Below, one piece after another: positions 46,085 to 57,625 of a stretch of 64,000 nucleotides of DNA. The position numbers were made by a program, and so were the translations under genes. The stretch is from positions 5,146,001 through 5,210,000 of the forward strand of contig JBANDB010000004.1 in NCBI GenBank assembly GCA_037576215.1. The letters run 5' to 3'. Position 1 is the first letter of the stretch, and each line of letters opens with the position of its first letter. This stretch comes from Armillaria gallica (taxonomy: Eukaryota > Basidiomycota > Agaricomycetes > Agaricales > Physalacriaceae). The notes below the pieces were generated by a model, which ran no database searches, was not told the origin of the DNA, and saw only the letters and a program-made list of their open reading frames with translations.

Positions 46085-47640
46085 ATGGTCGACTGGAAGT
46101 CCTCAGCGGAGCTGCTGAAAGATGCCGGTGGGTTTGACTCGGTCCTTATGTCGGTGAACTCGTCTAACTCATTTTCTCTGCAGACGCATTTTCCAAGATA
46201 ATACACCTCTTGTTGGGCGTTTATATGCACGCCATCTTTCATCTCCCTACCGTGACGGCCACTAACAGACACATAACAGCTGGGAATGGATTAATACTGT
46301 GGATTTCGAATACGCGATTATTACGGGTAAGCAGAGGTTCAGATGGCCCTTGGTTCGTGTCTACTTCATGTTTGTTGGACCGAGACTGATCATTTTGCAG
46401 ATATTTTATTTTTACGGACGATATGCGATGTTTGGTGGACTCATTGGCTTGTAAGTTAGTGACACGTGCGTTCTGTATTTGATACTCACCTACACGTCCA
46501 GCGTTATCGCACTCAACGAGACAACCACGTACGTGATTCGAGGAACGACACTATTAGATTTGACGATTTCCCTCCCTTGCAGTCGCATGAATTGTAATGT
46601 CTTGTACACATTTCTGCAGTTTTTAGGTAACACCGCTCTGGGAACCGCCAGTATTAACCTCTCCATCCGAACGTCAGTGTGAATCACCTTTCATACGATG
46701 TCAAAATGCTGACAATTATACAGGATCGCCATATACTCCCAAAAACTATACGTCGTAGTGCCGCTATCGGTGATTATCCTTGGGCATTGGATTATAATAC
46801 TCTGGTCGGTCACCAATGTCAGAGCGATCTGGGTTGACGGATCCGGGTGCGCTGTCGCAAGCAGTAACCCGAAGCTCTTCGTAGCCATGTATGTTTACAG
46901 TATGGGTTTCGACTTCATCATCATGTGCTTGATGGCGTGCAAACTCGGCTTCGTTAAACGAAACCAGCACAGGAGCCAAATCGTGCAACTCATGTTCATA
47001 GATGGTCTTGGATACTTTCTCACCGCGTGAGTTCGTTTCATTAATGCTTCGGAAGCGAGCCGCCAACGTATTCGATGATGCAGATTTTTGGTCAATCTCG
47101 TAGCCGTGGTTAGCATCGATTGGCTGTTAGCATCGGCTCTAGGCTCATTTTCTTCCTCCAGGTTTTTTCCGTGCTCAACCTCAATTCCATCATGTCCATC
47201 ATTGCTGATGCCCCTGCAAGCACTCTTGCAACCGTAAGTCTGATCTTTCTATTCTACACGCCACATCATATGAAAATTTCCAGATTGTCTCATGCCGTGT
47301 TGTGCGGCGCTTGTATCAATTCCAGCAGAAAGGCGCGGATATCTATAGGTTGGTTCAACCGACATACCCACGCGAATTCACGTTCATTCCCATGAAACAG
47401 TCATAACACGTCTAGCGTCCTTAGGTCCGGTCGTCAGAATAATGTCTCTGCTCACAGGACAGCTAATGAAGTCCTTGTTCAGGTTTGTGGTTCATTGAAA
47501 TGGAAATTCTTGCTCATGTTGCCTGACGATGCTAGATGAACACATTTGTGCGATCGGACGCGAGCTACGAGCCGCCTGCACAGCCGAAGGCAGATGAAGA
47601 TACAAATACTAGTACCGAAGACATTAAGCACCAGCTGTAG
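46085..47640 (+). CDS. Fungal seven-transmembrane protein
   Basis: Twelve exons (46085..46127, 46184..46226, 46280..46352, 46401..46450, 46502..46528, 46583..46672, 46724..47026, 47084..47108, 47162..47233, 47284..47348, 47401..47482, 47536..47640) sum to 978 bases, 325 residues. The start region reads HLLLGVYIWEWINTVDFEY, then RFRWPLIFYFYGRY, a signature I know from a large Agaricomycete 7TM family of unknown function. Further helices include VVPLSVIILGHWIIILW and MYVYSMGFDFIIMCLMACKL; the tail is hydrophilic and Ser/Thr-rich. Intron 2 uses a GC donor (AT|gcacgc), supported by the conserved IWEW. Receptor-like function is inference only. Divergent from the P450. Confidence 0.78.
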
Positions 47641-48137
47641 GACGTCTTGCTTCTTGTTAGTCAGCTATCAACTCGGAACACGGGTTCAAGACTATATTGC
47701 TGTATAGCTTAGTGGGATGGGACGGGAATTTGAACAGGAACCGCATTGCATACGACCTAATTTTGCGCATTCCAAGGTCTTGATATTTCTATGGACTTGT
47801 TGCTTGAATACTTGTCGACAACTTCTCGAAGGAATTTTGTTTTATTGGGTTCAATCATTATACTTAATCTGTTACATAACGCTCACTTTCCAAACTAACC
47901 AATGACATTCCTTTTACCTCGCACTTGCTCGGAGCGAGAATGGTAGACCACAGCAAGACCGACGCAGACACCAAAGCTTTGAATTCACACAAGTTTAACT
48001 TCTATCCAAAACCTTTCGAGACGGGGATGCTAAATAGCACAAAGGACTATAAAATACTGTAGCTGTACACTGACAAGCAGGGACCAGCAGGTCAAAATGA
48101 TCTTCCGTCCGTCTGGTCATACAGACTCATACTTATT
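47641..48137. other. Intergenic, no gene seen
   Basis: About 500 AT-rich bases without a supported frame; marks the boundary between the conserved block and the kinase-rich island. Confidence 0.5.
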
Positions 48138-49600
48138 ATGTACATCGCAAACCATCTTTCATTGATCTTTCACAGATCCGGGACGACGGTCCGGCAACTC
48201 TCGAGTTTGCCGTGGTTGAACAACACGTGGCGATGCTCAAGGCAAAGTACAAACGCCCACTTGCAAGCGAACGCGCCCTTTCTCGACCCAGATCTTGACT
48301 GGTTCTGGGTGGAAACGAGGCTCTTTCTGGAGGAAGCTGATTACAAGTTGCCACCTAAGTTCGATCCCTTTTGGTTCCCTGCAAGTGAAATAGAAAAAAA
48401 GCAAGCTAAAGCTCGATTACTGGTACGTATCTATGACATATATATACGACTGTACTTATGTTCTTCCCAGCGATGGACTCTTGCATCAGCGGTGAGGTTG
48501 AGCGACGGTTTACCAGTGATCCTGAAGCGGGTCGAGTTAGATTCACTCGAATTCGAAATATCAGTGTTATTCTCGTCGCCACCTCTCTCCCTGGATCCAA
48601 GGAACCATTGCGTTCCTATCCGTCATCTCAAATATGAAGAATTAGGAATCCTTGTCCTACCACTATTGCGGAAATTTGATGACCCTCCGTTCGATACGGT
48701 AGGCGAAGTAATTGAATGTTGAGGCAAATATTTGAGGTAGGCTCACCAGTGCATACCCGATACTTCTGATCCATGTGATAATAGGGTATCCAGTTCATGC
48801 ATCAGAACCTCGTTGCGCATCGGTCAGTTGGATCGTTCTCGTATGCGACTGTTTAACTTGATCTTCACTTCTCGTTAGTAATTGTATAAAATTGAACATC
48901 AAGATGGATCCAACAAGACTGTATCCGAAAGGGTTTATTCCTGAGCGACCTTACATGAAGGTTGACGACAGCGGCCTAGTTTCGCCAAGTTGCACCCATA
49001 CCGCGTGTTGGCCGCGATACTACCTCATCGACTTCGGTCACTCTCGCCGATACGATCCGGCAGATGGTATACCCTATGAACGGGTCCTACGGGGAGGGGA
49101 CAAACCGGCGCCCGAGCATTGCAATCCTGATGATTTGCTGTGTAATCCTTCCCTTCCCTACTGATATATATTACCTCGGAAATTTACTCAGGAAGTACTT
49201 CTTAGATGTAAGTGCTTGAAATCGCGCCAGTCTAATATTAAAGCATCATTTTTAGACTAAAAACTACTGCCATCCCACCAGAATCGGTCTCGACTTTTTA
49301 CGGCCACTAGTCGAAGACATGGTGAAGGAGAATCCTTCTGATCGTCCTACCATTGATGATGTTGTGATGCGGTTTGGCGCGATCGTGAAATTCCTTTCCC
49401 TATTTCGTCTCCAGGCTTTGACCCAGCTAGGAAATCAAACACTCTTCTTTCCTTTTACCTATGCTGCCCGGCGCTTGAAGTTCACTCTGATGCTGAGGTC
49501 TCCCTTACCCAAGATTGTTACATCCCCTTCTCGCATTTTATCTGCTCCACGGGACTTCTACACCAGTAAACGGCAGCAAATCGCCGTTCTTACCAAATGA
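48138..49600 (+). pseudogene. Decayed protein-kinase-like gene
   Basis: The parts are collinear with a common Agaricomycete kinase-like family: an N-terminal FWVETRLFLEEADYKLPP segment, a SDGLPVILKRVELDSLEFE region bearing the presumed ATP lysine, IQFMHQNLVAHR, then a YYLIDFGHSRRYD activation segment and DMVKENPSDRPTIDDVVMRF. The frame is broken near 48718-48721, where one T appears missing (stop TGA instead of Leu-Arg before QIFE). It is broken again near 49150, before TDIYYLGNLLRKYF. The catalytic loop reads HRNCIKLNI, with Asn for the catalytic Asp. Introns at 48423 and 48816 are still canonical. The N-terminus is uncertain. Best read as a pseudogene; sequencing indels are the alternative. 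Confidence 0.65.
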
Positions 49601-50137
49601 TGGCGCCTGTCCTCCAGCCTAGGTCAGATTTGTTACTCTGCTTAGCGTCTCGTACAGCTCTTGAGACATAGATTCTGGTTCATGTAACAGCTCGTTGCGA
49701 TACCCGTACATTCATTTGGTATGAATAGACTTGAAGATAGTCATTGCTACAGGGAGTTATTCCTCAAACACAATATCGCATTTTGAGGATGCAATAGACA
49801 GAAGGGCTTGTTATGGTATATATATCATAACAAGGCTTCAGGCGAAGGTTAAGGGACTGCGAAAGGAAGACGCTATGGTGGGAGGACTTGAAGGAGAGGG
49901 GTATTTTTCTGGTTGACGAAAAGACTCATGGTTCTATCTTAGTCCATACAAAATCTCCACGCATCAAACTTGAGTCGGTATACAACGTCCCGTGTAGGAA
50001 AGTGGAAAGTGCTGCGACTGGCCAACTACGTTACTATTACATACGTAACTTTGCTAGGTACGTGTACACTGGAACGAGTCCGTGAGGTATCAGGCACCAT
50101 TACCGCGTAGGGAACGGTGTCCGTTCTTCCAGGTTTC
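49601..50137. other. Intergenic, no gene seen
   Basis: About 540 bases between two kinase-like genes; only short frames. Contains the presumed promoter of the gene at 50138. Confidence 0.45.
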
Positions 50138-51191
50138 ATGGCGCCTTCATCTACTGCGACAGTCGATCTGAACAATGTCACTGCTCTCAAAGCCTACTAC
50201 AAACTCCTTGTAGAACGTCGCAGAGCTTCATTCGGGAACCCCCTGCACAAAGGACGGACGTTTGTCGTCGAATTACCTCCGCACACTGCCATCGTCAACG
50301 ACCATCGCCGACCATTACCACCATATGCGCATAATGGGGGTACATACAAGCTCGTCCTAGTGGATGCTCCACTTCCGTTCCACCACGATAAACAGTACTC
50401 CCAAGTTTGGGTTGCGGACGTCCATACCTTAGGCTTCCAGAAAGAAAAGCTCGGCAGGGTCATCATGAAGATCATCCAACCCTCCCTCATCTGTCTTCCC
50501 GACCCTGACTGGCATCTGGAGGTGCAAGACTACGTCAGACCGTGGACTCTTTGGCGCACTGAGGATGAAGCGTATCAGGAGCTCCGCCCATTGGAAGGAA
50601 GTACGGTGCCATATTATTTTGGCAAGCAAAAGGTCAGTTCCCATCACATAGTATAAGTATCGGGCTGCTATCAACTGTTCCGCGTGTGTAGGTAACAATG
50701 CCGGCCGGAGAAGACGCAGAGGTTTTGTTCATGGAATATGTCGAAGGGAAGACGCTCGAGCAATGGAAGAAGGATCGACTAGCCCACGAGAAACCCGAAG
50801 ACTTGGGGGGCGCTAACGAAGCATATGTGGAAGAGACGAAGCAGATGGTGAGTCCTTAAAGCACTACTTTTGTGTTTTTGATTCAACCATTGCACACCAG
50901 TACAAGAAAGTCTTACACGGAGTCCACGCTTTCAACAAGCTAGGCGTCGGACACACAGATATATGCTCACCAAACATCATCATTACTCCATCTGGAGAGC
51001 CCGTGTTCATCGACTTTGCTAACGCGCGCTGTAAAGTCGACCCACACAAGGTTCGGACAATATTCAGAAATCCCCTCAAGGCGGTCTCTCTTGTTCGAGA
51101 TTGCTGTAAACAGCACGAGGATGAAATCATCGAATGGTCCAAGGCCGAGTTGGACAGGCCTGCCAGTGAGAAGTCGTGGATCCGGTATTGA
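50138..51191 (+). CDS. Kinase-like protein, family A copy 1
   Basis: Three exons (50138..50632, 50692..50847, 50901..51191) give 942 bases, 313 residues. The N-terminal half (YAHNGGTYKLVLVDAPLPF, then YSQVWVADVHTLGF) precedes a protein-kinase-like core: FMEYVEGKTLEQW resembles the hinge; GVGHTDICSPN (Asp237, Asn242) is the catalytic loop; FIDFAN (Asp255) replaces DFG. The essential Asp-Asn-Asp set is kept but the canonical HRD and DFG are not, closer to APH/choline-kinase-like loops than to ordinary Ser/Thr kinases. The substrate is unknown. Two relatives lie at 53651-54592 (broken) and 62428-63453 (intact), with intron positions conserved. The earlier open frame to 50117 has no ATG. Confidence 0.72.
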
Positions 51192-51708
51192 TAGGGATTA
51201 GCGGGGAGAGTCATCTGGTTGTTCGCTCGTATAACACCCAGTACTTCTGTATTCTGGCGGAGTCTGTGAAGCGTGAAATCGTCAGTACTGAGAAGGTTCG
51301 CGGGAGGAAAACACTGGCATACTTATTGGGTTTAGTACATACTTCCAATGATGAACTTGGCAGCTGCGGAAGTTTCGTTGACAAGATGACAAATGTTACT
51401 TTAAGCCCTTGAGAGTCGGACGGACCGGCACTAATCTTGCTAGTTCTTTCGTTCCTTCGCTCGCCTTCACAATAACTGGCTTCCCATGGCTCCCTATGCT
51501 TGACGGCAGCTGTTGATACACCATGAAGACTTGCACCCTTCAGCTCCTCATCGACTACACAGACTTTCCCGATTCTATAACGAAACCGATTCCAGAAGTT
51601 AGAACCACTCAACATGATTGTGTATTTTTGTTGATATAATATCTGCGACTCATAAGACGAATTATTGTACACGTAAAATACTATTACTACTCAGCGATCA
51701 AACATGGA

Positions 51709-53421
51709 TCAAAACCCAAAACCTAGATCATCCGAATCCGAATCCGAGTCGTCGTCGTCCATTTCCAGACACACCTGTAGACCATCCTTGGACAACAAGT
51801 TCAGCCTATCCTCGTCGCGACCTGTGAGAGACCACTCCAGCTGTCCTTGGAGTACGACATTCAAAGAATGGAACCATGGTCCGATCATCTTCACTCTAGA
51901 TGAGATCATCTCAACAAACTTGCGGTCCAAAAACGTCGCCTGGTAACGGGCACTGGATTCAAAGTTGCACGCCTCGATAGATAGGGAGCAGAGGCAAGGG
52001 ACGACACGGTGTTGTCTGCGATCATCGACCTCCGCTAAAGACAACACAACAGCGCGGAGCGCATCATCATCCACCGGAGCCGTCCATGCTACGATCTTAA
52101 TCTTCAACTCGGAGAGCGTCCGCGACAATCTCAAAATGCCGACGAGATGATCATTCAGACGTGTGTGGGCAATTGTGAGCTTCGTGAGGGAACAGCCAGA
52201 GTTGGAAATCAGGACCTTGAGCGACTCGAGCGCACCAGGCGGACAAAAGACGTTCCCTCCGGCATGGTCACAACTCTCCGTCCCCGTCGCCAGTTCCATT
52301 TGCTTCAGAGAGGGCAACTCGAGGCTCCGAAGGAAGGAGCAGTCACACGCAGACAGCGTGTGCACTTTAGGATTTCGCACGCGGGGAGACAATTCAAAAA
52401 ACGGGGGCGTATCGTGGCGAAAATCAGATGAGAGGTACTCGAACGATTGGAGCTGGGGACAATCACGGAGAACGGAAAGGAAGTGACGCGTCAGTTCGTG
52501 ACTCTCGTATGGGCGTGTATCAGAGAATGAGATTATTTGGGAAAATGGGAGGTTGACGTTCATGTTTCTTGAGAGATCAGTGAATTTGACGATTTTGAGC
52601 GAGGGGGCCTGTGCAAAGGCTCCAGTCCAAGGATCGCGCACGGGGATGGAGTACTTGGCGCCGAGTGTAAGATGGAGAGATTCGAGCAAAGGAACGTGTC
52701 CCTGAATGGGGGATAGGACGCTATAGATGTACTCTGGCATGTCGAAATAGATGTGCCGCCATCGGTAGGACTGCTTCATCAATAGCCGGAAACACATCAT
52801 GCCTGTGTTCGCGTCATCCAAATGAAACTGCTTGCGGGCCTCATGGAAAAACTGGATAGAAAGTGGATACTGTCGCGATCGATTCAATGCAGTGTCCAGT
52901 AGCTGGATCACACCTTTTTTTCTCCGAGTATCCCATGAGAACGAGACGACCATAGTAGACCACAACTGTGGGCAGGCTTGGGTGACGATATGTCTCCATG
53001 CCCCACATACTTGCCCGAGTCTCCAAGGACCATTGTTGACATCTGAGACCCAAAAACTGCCAGGAAAACTGTCGCCAAGACGCGTGACGTACGGTCGAGG
53101 AGGGTCGCGTGTTTGAAGGAATATCTCAATGAGAATATCTGAAGGAAGAGCTCGAATAGGGGAATACGTAGCACGGTAATCCGCGTTTATTTGTTTCACG
53201 TACGCCTTCTGGCGTTCCAAATAGGCAAGGGCGCTGCGGACAGTATTGATATCGGCCTCTATCTTCTTAGCTGCTTCATCTACGTTTCGCATTGAGGCAT
53301 TGAGAGTGGCGCGCAGAGGCATGTTATCCCTGTGAGTGGAAAGGGTAGAGAGTTCCGACGAGAAGTTCTTCAGCCAGTCATATCTGGAGGGCAAGGATGC
53401 CAAGAAATCGCTGCTAGACAT
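51709..53421 (-). CDS. F-box protein with N-terminal coiled coil
   Basis: Intronless, 570 residues, ATG at 53421. Residues about 35-85 are a heptad-rich coiled coil (NASMRNVDEAAKKIEADINT), followed by an F-box (PIRALPSDILIEIFLQTRD) and, after a WRLGQVCGAWRHIV element, a long leucine-rich substrate region ending in an acidic DDDDSDSDSDD tail. This coiled coil/F-box layout is one of the most expanded gene families of Agaricomycetes. It should bind Skp1 and recruit unknown targets to an SCF ligase. Its position between two copies of the kinase-like family fits the accessory character of the region. Confidence 0.85.
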   Translation of the reverse strand: MSSSDFLASLPSRYDWLKNFSSELSTLSTHRDNMPLRATLNASMRNVDEAAKKIEADINTVRSALAYLERQKAYVKQINADYRATYSPIRALPSDILIEIFLQTRDPPRPYVTRLGDSFPGSFWVSDVNNGPWRLGQVCGAWRHIVTQACPQLWSTMVVSFSWDTRRKKGVIQLLDTALNRSRQYPLSIQFFHEARKQFHLDDANTGMMCFRLLMKQSYRWRHIYFDMPEYIYSVLSPIQGHVPLLESLHLTLGAKYSIPVRDPWTGAFAQAPSLKIVKFTDLSRNMNVNLPFSQIISFSDTRPYESHELTRHFLSVLRDCPQLQSFEYLSSDFRHDTPPFFELSPRVRNPKVHTLSACDCSFLRSLELPSLKQMELATGTESCDHAGGNVFCPPGALESLKVLISNSGCSLTKLTIAHTRLNDHLVGILRLSRTLSELKIKIVAWTAPVDDDALRAVVLSLAEVDDRRQHRVVPCLCSLSIEACNFESSARYQATFLDRKFVEMISSRVKMIGPWFHSLNVVLQGQLEWSLTGRDEDRLNLLSKDGLQVCLEMDDDDSDSDSDDLGFGF

Positions 53422-53650
53422 CCTGAGTGTGAGGAATTTTGCTACTTATATTTATACGTAACACTCACGGCGCATGGATTGTTTCAGCCATATTTCAATA
53501 AACGGCGTTTTCAACAGAATGGCTGTTATATTTCAGTTGTCGATGCTGGTAGTAAGAAGCAGAGATGTATTGATGTCTATTTGGCTGCAAAGTAGAATTG
53601 TGTTCAGAATCATTGTGTCGGACCGGAACAAGTTGCTTGATCCGCACACT

Positions 53651-54592
53651 ATGTTGTCGTCTTCCACGGATCAACCCGACCTCAGCAAGCTCAACGCGCT
53701 AAAAGACTACCATGACAAGCTCGTCGTACGCCGCAAAGAGGCAGGCATAAATTCCTTACACAGAGACAGCATTTTATCCGTCAAGTTGGATCCCTATACC
53801 GCCAGCCCTGCCACTCCCATCGTTCGCAAGAAATGGGGGTGTGTTCGACTTCATCTTGGTGGACGCCCTACATCCATTCGTCCACGATGAACAGTACTCC
53901 TAAGTTTGGGTGGCGGACATTCATTCCTTGGGGTTTTGTAAAAGAAAGCTAGGCAGGGTCGTCTTGAAGATCATTCAGCCTTCCCTGATCCCCTTTCCCG
54001 ACCTCGACTGGTGTCTGGAGGTGTACGACTACGTCAGACCATGGACTCTTTGGAGTACGGAAGACAATGCCTATCGAAAACTAGAGTCACTGCAAGGAAA
54101 GACAGTGCCATATTACTCTGGGAAATACAAGGTCAGCTCGGGCTGCTACCGACTGTTTTGTAGCTCACGATGCCGTCAAGAGAAGATGCGGAGGTTCTGA
54201 TCATGGAATATGTCTGAGGCAAGACGCTCGAGCAGTGGATCGAGGACCGGCCAGCCCATGATACGCCGGATGATTTGGGAGATGCTAATGAGGCATATGT
54301 AGAAGATATGAAGCAGACGGTGAGTATTATATTCTTTTGTTCTTTTATTCTTTGTCTCCAACAGTTGGACACTAGTTCAAGAAAACCCTGCACGCTATTA
54401 ACAAGCTGGGCGTCGGACACAACGACATGCTTTTAAGAAACATCATTGTCACTCCCTCTGGAGACCCTGTGGTATTCGACTTTGCTATGGTAGGCTGTAA
54501 AATTGACCCGGATGAAGTACGAGAGCGCTATGGAAACCCCGTGATGGCGACGGGGCCTCTACGACATTGTTGCACCCAGCACGACGGGTAAT
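53651..54592 (+). pseudogene. Kinase-like protein, family A copy 2, broken
   Basis: Collinear with the intact copies over nearly the whole length (start LSSSTDQPDLSKLNALKDY). Defects seen: a frameshift after KKWG near 53835; a TAA nonsense codon at about 53901 in place of Gln in EQYSQVWVAD; a TGA codon at about 54215 in place of Glu/Gln before GKTLEQW; and loss of three codons in the GVHAFN motif. The catalytic loop (VGHNDMLLRNII) and FDFAMVG are still readable, and the intron corresponding to intron 2 keeps its splice sites. The end is marked at the codon equivalent of CCTQHD; downstream similarity is lost. A clear pseudogene unless the assembly is wrong at several places. Confidence 0.8.
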
Positions 54593-54893
54593 CTTCAAGT
54601 AGGTCGGCAAAACCTAGCTCGTGGGCCCGATATTGAGGACCAAAACATTTCTCCATACTGCGACGAACTTCACGTGAACGAATGCGAGGATGTATTGCAT
54701 AGATTCGGAAGCCGCGTTACTCAAAGCTTTCGACAGCTGCCTCTCAGCCATATCTGTGCATGTATATTGCCGTTGCTTTTGGTACATGGAAGCCTGCTAT
54801 TGCTTCAGTAAAGGATGCTATAAGCGTCGTTGTAGGCTGAAGTAACTGAAGGCGACCAGTCGCGGCAGTTGAAATGTGCCCAAACGATGGGGC

Positions 54894-55294
54894 CTACCTG
54901 CGAGGAATTAACGTCGTCGGAACATAACTTCCAAATCCAGGAGACCGTTGTTCAAGCCCCTGCATACGAGCAACAATCTCCCGCCACTTGACCAGCTTCC
55001 TCCGAGCCGTATCAGACATAAACTCATCTCCCAGCGACTCCCTCAGCCACTTCACCAATTCTTCCACGGGCTCTCCGGCTCCAATCCGCACGCTTCTGCC
55101 CAAAACACCAACGCCATCGCCACCGCATTCCTCGTAGGCTTGATCAGAGCGGGACCCGGGACCTTAAGGCCAGTCCATGTGTGATCCAGGAGGAGAGTAT
55201 CCTGAGGAATGCAGGTAAGGCCTTTACAGGTCAGAATCTGGATAATCTGAGGACTCGCGGTCGGGTAGGCAAGGAAGGTTGAATCCAAGGGCAT
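54894..55294 (-). pseudogene. Truncated duplicate of the 3' end of the PPR-like gene
   Basis: About 190 bases (roughly 54955-55148) match the last 65 codons of the gene at 58226-60562 on the same strand: KPTRNAVAMALVFWAEACG, LVKWLRESLGDEFM, and LVKWREIVARMQGL. Similarity ends abruptly at both sides. Inside the match a frame change separates ESPWKNW from EELVKWLRES. Upstream the frame runs into unrelated sequence with its own ATG at 55294. It is a partial copy without a promoter or N-terminus of the parent, lying right behind the broken kinase-like gene. Confidence 0.75.
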
Positions 55295-55659
55295 CGTTGG
55301 AGAGAGAGCCGTTTACGCGACCAAAGTTTTCGAGACAACGCGATCTCGCCTAATTTGGTTCCGCTTTCACATCAAATTGTCAAAAAAACTTCGATCGATT
55401 CCCATTATTTTCCGGAAACCCAGTAAATTTGAATACTGCAAGTGCAATAGTCTTTTCTCTCCGCTTTCCGAATGCTCTAATAAGTCATAGAAATTGATCG
55501 ACATCTAAAACGGCGATCTCAAGTGAAAATTAAGCGAAAGTGCAAGTGAGTTCAACAAATTAAATGGACTTACGTTAAGGTGATTTTTTTTGCAAAAAGT
55601 ATCTCGGATATGGTTGTGAACATCGAACACATGCCCTCCATGCTTGAACAGCAACAACT

Positions 55660-57625
55660 ATGGACTCCTCGACCACGACGGCCGTAGATATAACAGGTAA
55701 TGCCGCTACAATAACTATGCTTCGCGCCTCTTGTGCTGACCATGCTTTACCAGTTGTTAGTGCAAAAAACTTACCTCTCACCAAGCAATCCCATCGCCTT
55801 CGAGATTCGTACGTGGAGCTCAAAATTGGATCAACTCCAAGTGGATGTACAAAGACGATTCTGAATACATGTTCTCCAGTCTGGAATCGTCATTTTCTTG
55901 TGGAGTAAGTAGCTTAAAGGAAGCTTCCAGATGACTTGAACCGTCGATCTAAGTAGATCAAACGAGATCGATGAATGTCCGATATCGCTTACAGTCTGGC
56001 ATGTGGGGCGGATCAGGCCGCCGAGAGTCGTCGGGAGCGTCTATTCCTCTCTGCGAGATCTTCTTCGACGTCAGAAAGAGGTCGGCAATGCAGGTAAAGA
56101 GTACTTTCTTATCCAGGTTAATCCAGCACTTACGTCTCCCAGAGATACACCTCACCCTTTTCTCGAACAGAAAGCCTGTCCGAGGAAACGCCCATCTTTG
56201 CATTCGTGTTGTTGAAATGTCTTTGGCTGAGCAGGCTGAGGCGACTCGATGCGAAATGCAGCGGATGCTCCTTGATGGTACCCTTCAATTTCGCTTACGT
56301 AAATTGGTGCAGAAACTGGTCATCGTGAAAGACGCGGTGGATCATGTGTTTGAAGTACGTTATGTATCCTTGTTTGTATAAAGTCTTCACTAATAGCTCA
56401 ATTAGTTGAATAGCTATGCCAAAGTTGCTTGGAATCTTCTATCTGCTGGCTTGACGGTGTGCTACTTTCACCCATTGTCTTATGCATTGACAAATTTACA
56501 CTATTGTAGCTCATATCTGCGCAGATAGAACAGGACGAGAAGGTCTTGTCACTTGTAAATGCCATTCTGGAAGTGTATGACTTGATGACTACAGTGGAGG
56601 GGTTGAAGAAGATTCCAGCAGTTCAGAAAGTTGTCGAACAGATCCTAAAACAGACTGTCGTATGCGGAGATTTCATCCGTAAGTACGTGCAGGACGAGTT
56701 TCCCGGTATGTCTAAATGATTAATATTGTAATGCACGCGTCTGACTTGTCTACGTTGTACGATCAGAAAGAGTATGGCAACGAACGACATCAGATATCGA
56801 GGAGAAGATCAAGAGTTTTATACAATGTTTCCGTTCCCTGAAGGAACAGTTCTTCCAAGGTGTCACTGTTGAAACTTTACATGTCTCATCTCAGGCCAAT
56901 GATAATGTCCAATATCTATGTGCGCATTCCCTGTCGTTTGAAGAGCCGCGTTGACCTCAAATACTATCTCAGATATGAAGGGAATGCTCAACCCCGTGTT
57001 CATGGACACGTCTTCTCGTACTCCCTGCCCCCCTGAAAGTCGACATCTGGTCATTCATAAAATCGTCGAGTGGATATTTGATACATCGTCGGCAAATACG
57101 CGTGTTTTTTGGCTACAAGGCGGGGCTCGTTACGGCAAGAGCACCGTTTTGACATCAATTGCGGACCTCATGCGGGAACTCAGATATCTAGGCGCGTTTA
57201 TCTTCTTCAACAGAGACATCTCCGAGCAGTCAAAACCCGCACATGTATTTCGAACGATGGCGTTCCAGCTCGCTCTATTTGACCCGCGTATAGGAGAAGA
57301 AATTGAGCGTGCGACGAAGGAACACAGAAATATTGCCGAGACCCCATTTAAGATGCAGTTCTCCAATCTGATCGACAAACCGTTGAATAGAGCAGCGAGC
57401 GACATTGAGCCCATTGTCATTGTCATCGATGCTCTAGACGAGTGCGAAGACCGGGCAGGACTGCTGCAAGTCTTCTGCGAAGGACTTGCGCGGCTTCCAT
57501 CACACCTACGCATTGTCATTGCAAGTAGGAACTCCGAGAAGGAATCTGATATCGTTGGGGCATTTGACAAACATGCACTCGTCAAGTCATATGAACTTGA
57601 TTGTACGTGGCAATACGATTATTAG
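55660..57625 (+). pseudogene. C2-NACHT NLR-like gene, truncated and probably broken
   Basis: A C2-like domain (LPVVSAKNLPLTKQSHRLRD, then SPVWNRHFLVE) opens the gene at ATG 55660. A helical linker (LAEQAEATRCEMQRMLLDGT) follows, then a NACHT NTPase with Walker A GGARYGKST and Walker B IVIVIDALDECED. The N-terminal half changes frame within the C2 domain (around 55985-56090) with no good intron, and again around 56900-56960. The NACHT part itself is one open frame (56951-57625) ending shortly after the NTPase core at QYDY, so the usual C-terminal repeat region (TPR, WD40 or ankyrin) is absent. Fungal NLRs act in non-self recognition and cell death. Either a decayed gene or a minimal variant. 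Confidence 0.6.

Noticed and set aside
41121..47640. Secondary-metabolite cluster made of the secreted protein, SRPBCC, P450 and 7TM genes
   Set aside because: No synthase, terpene cyclase, NRPS/PKS or dedicated transporter or regulator is present; proximity alone is not enough.
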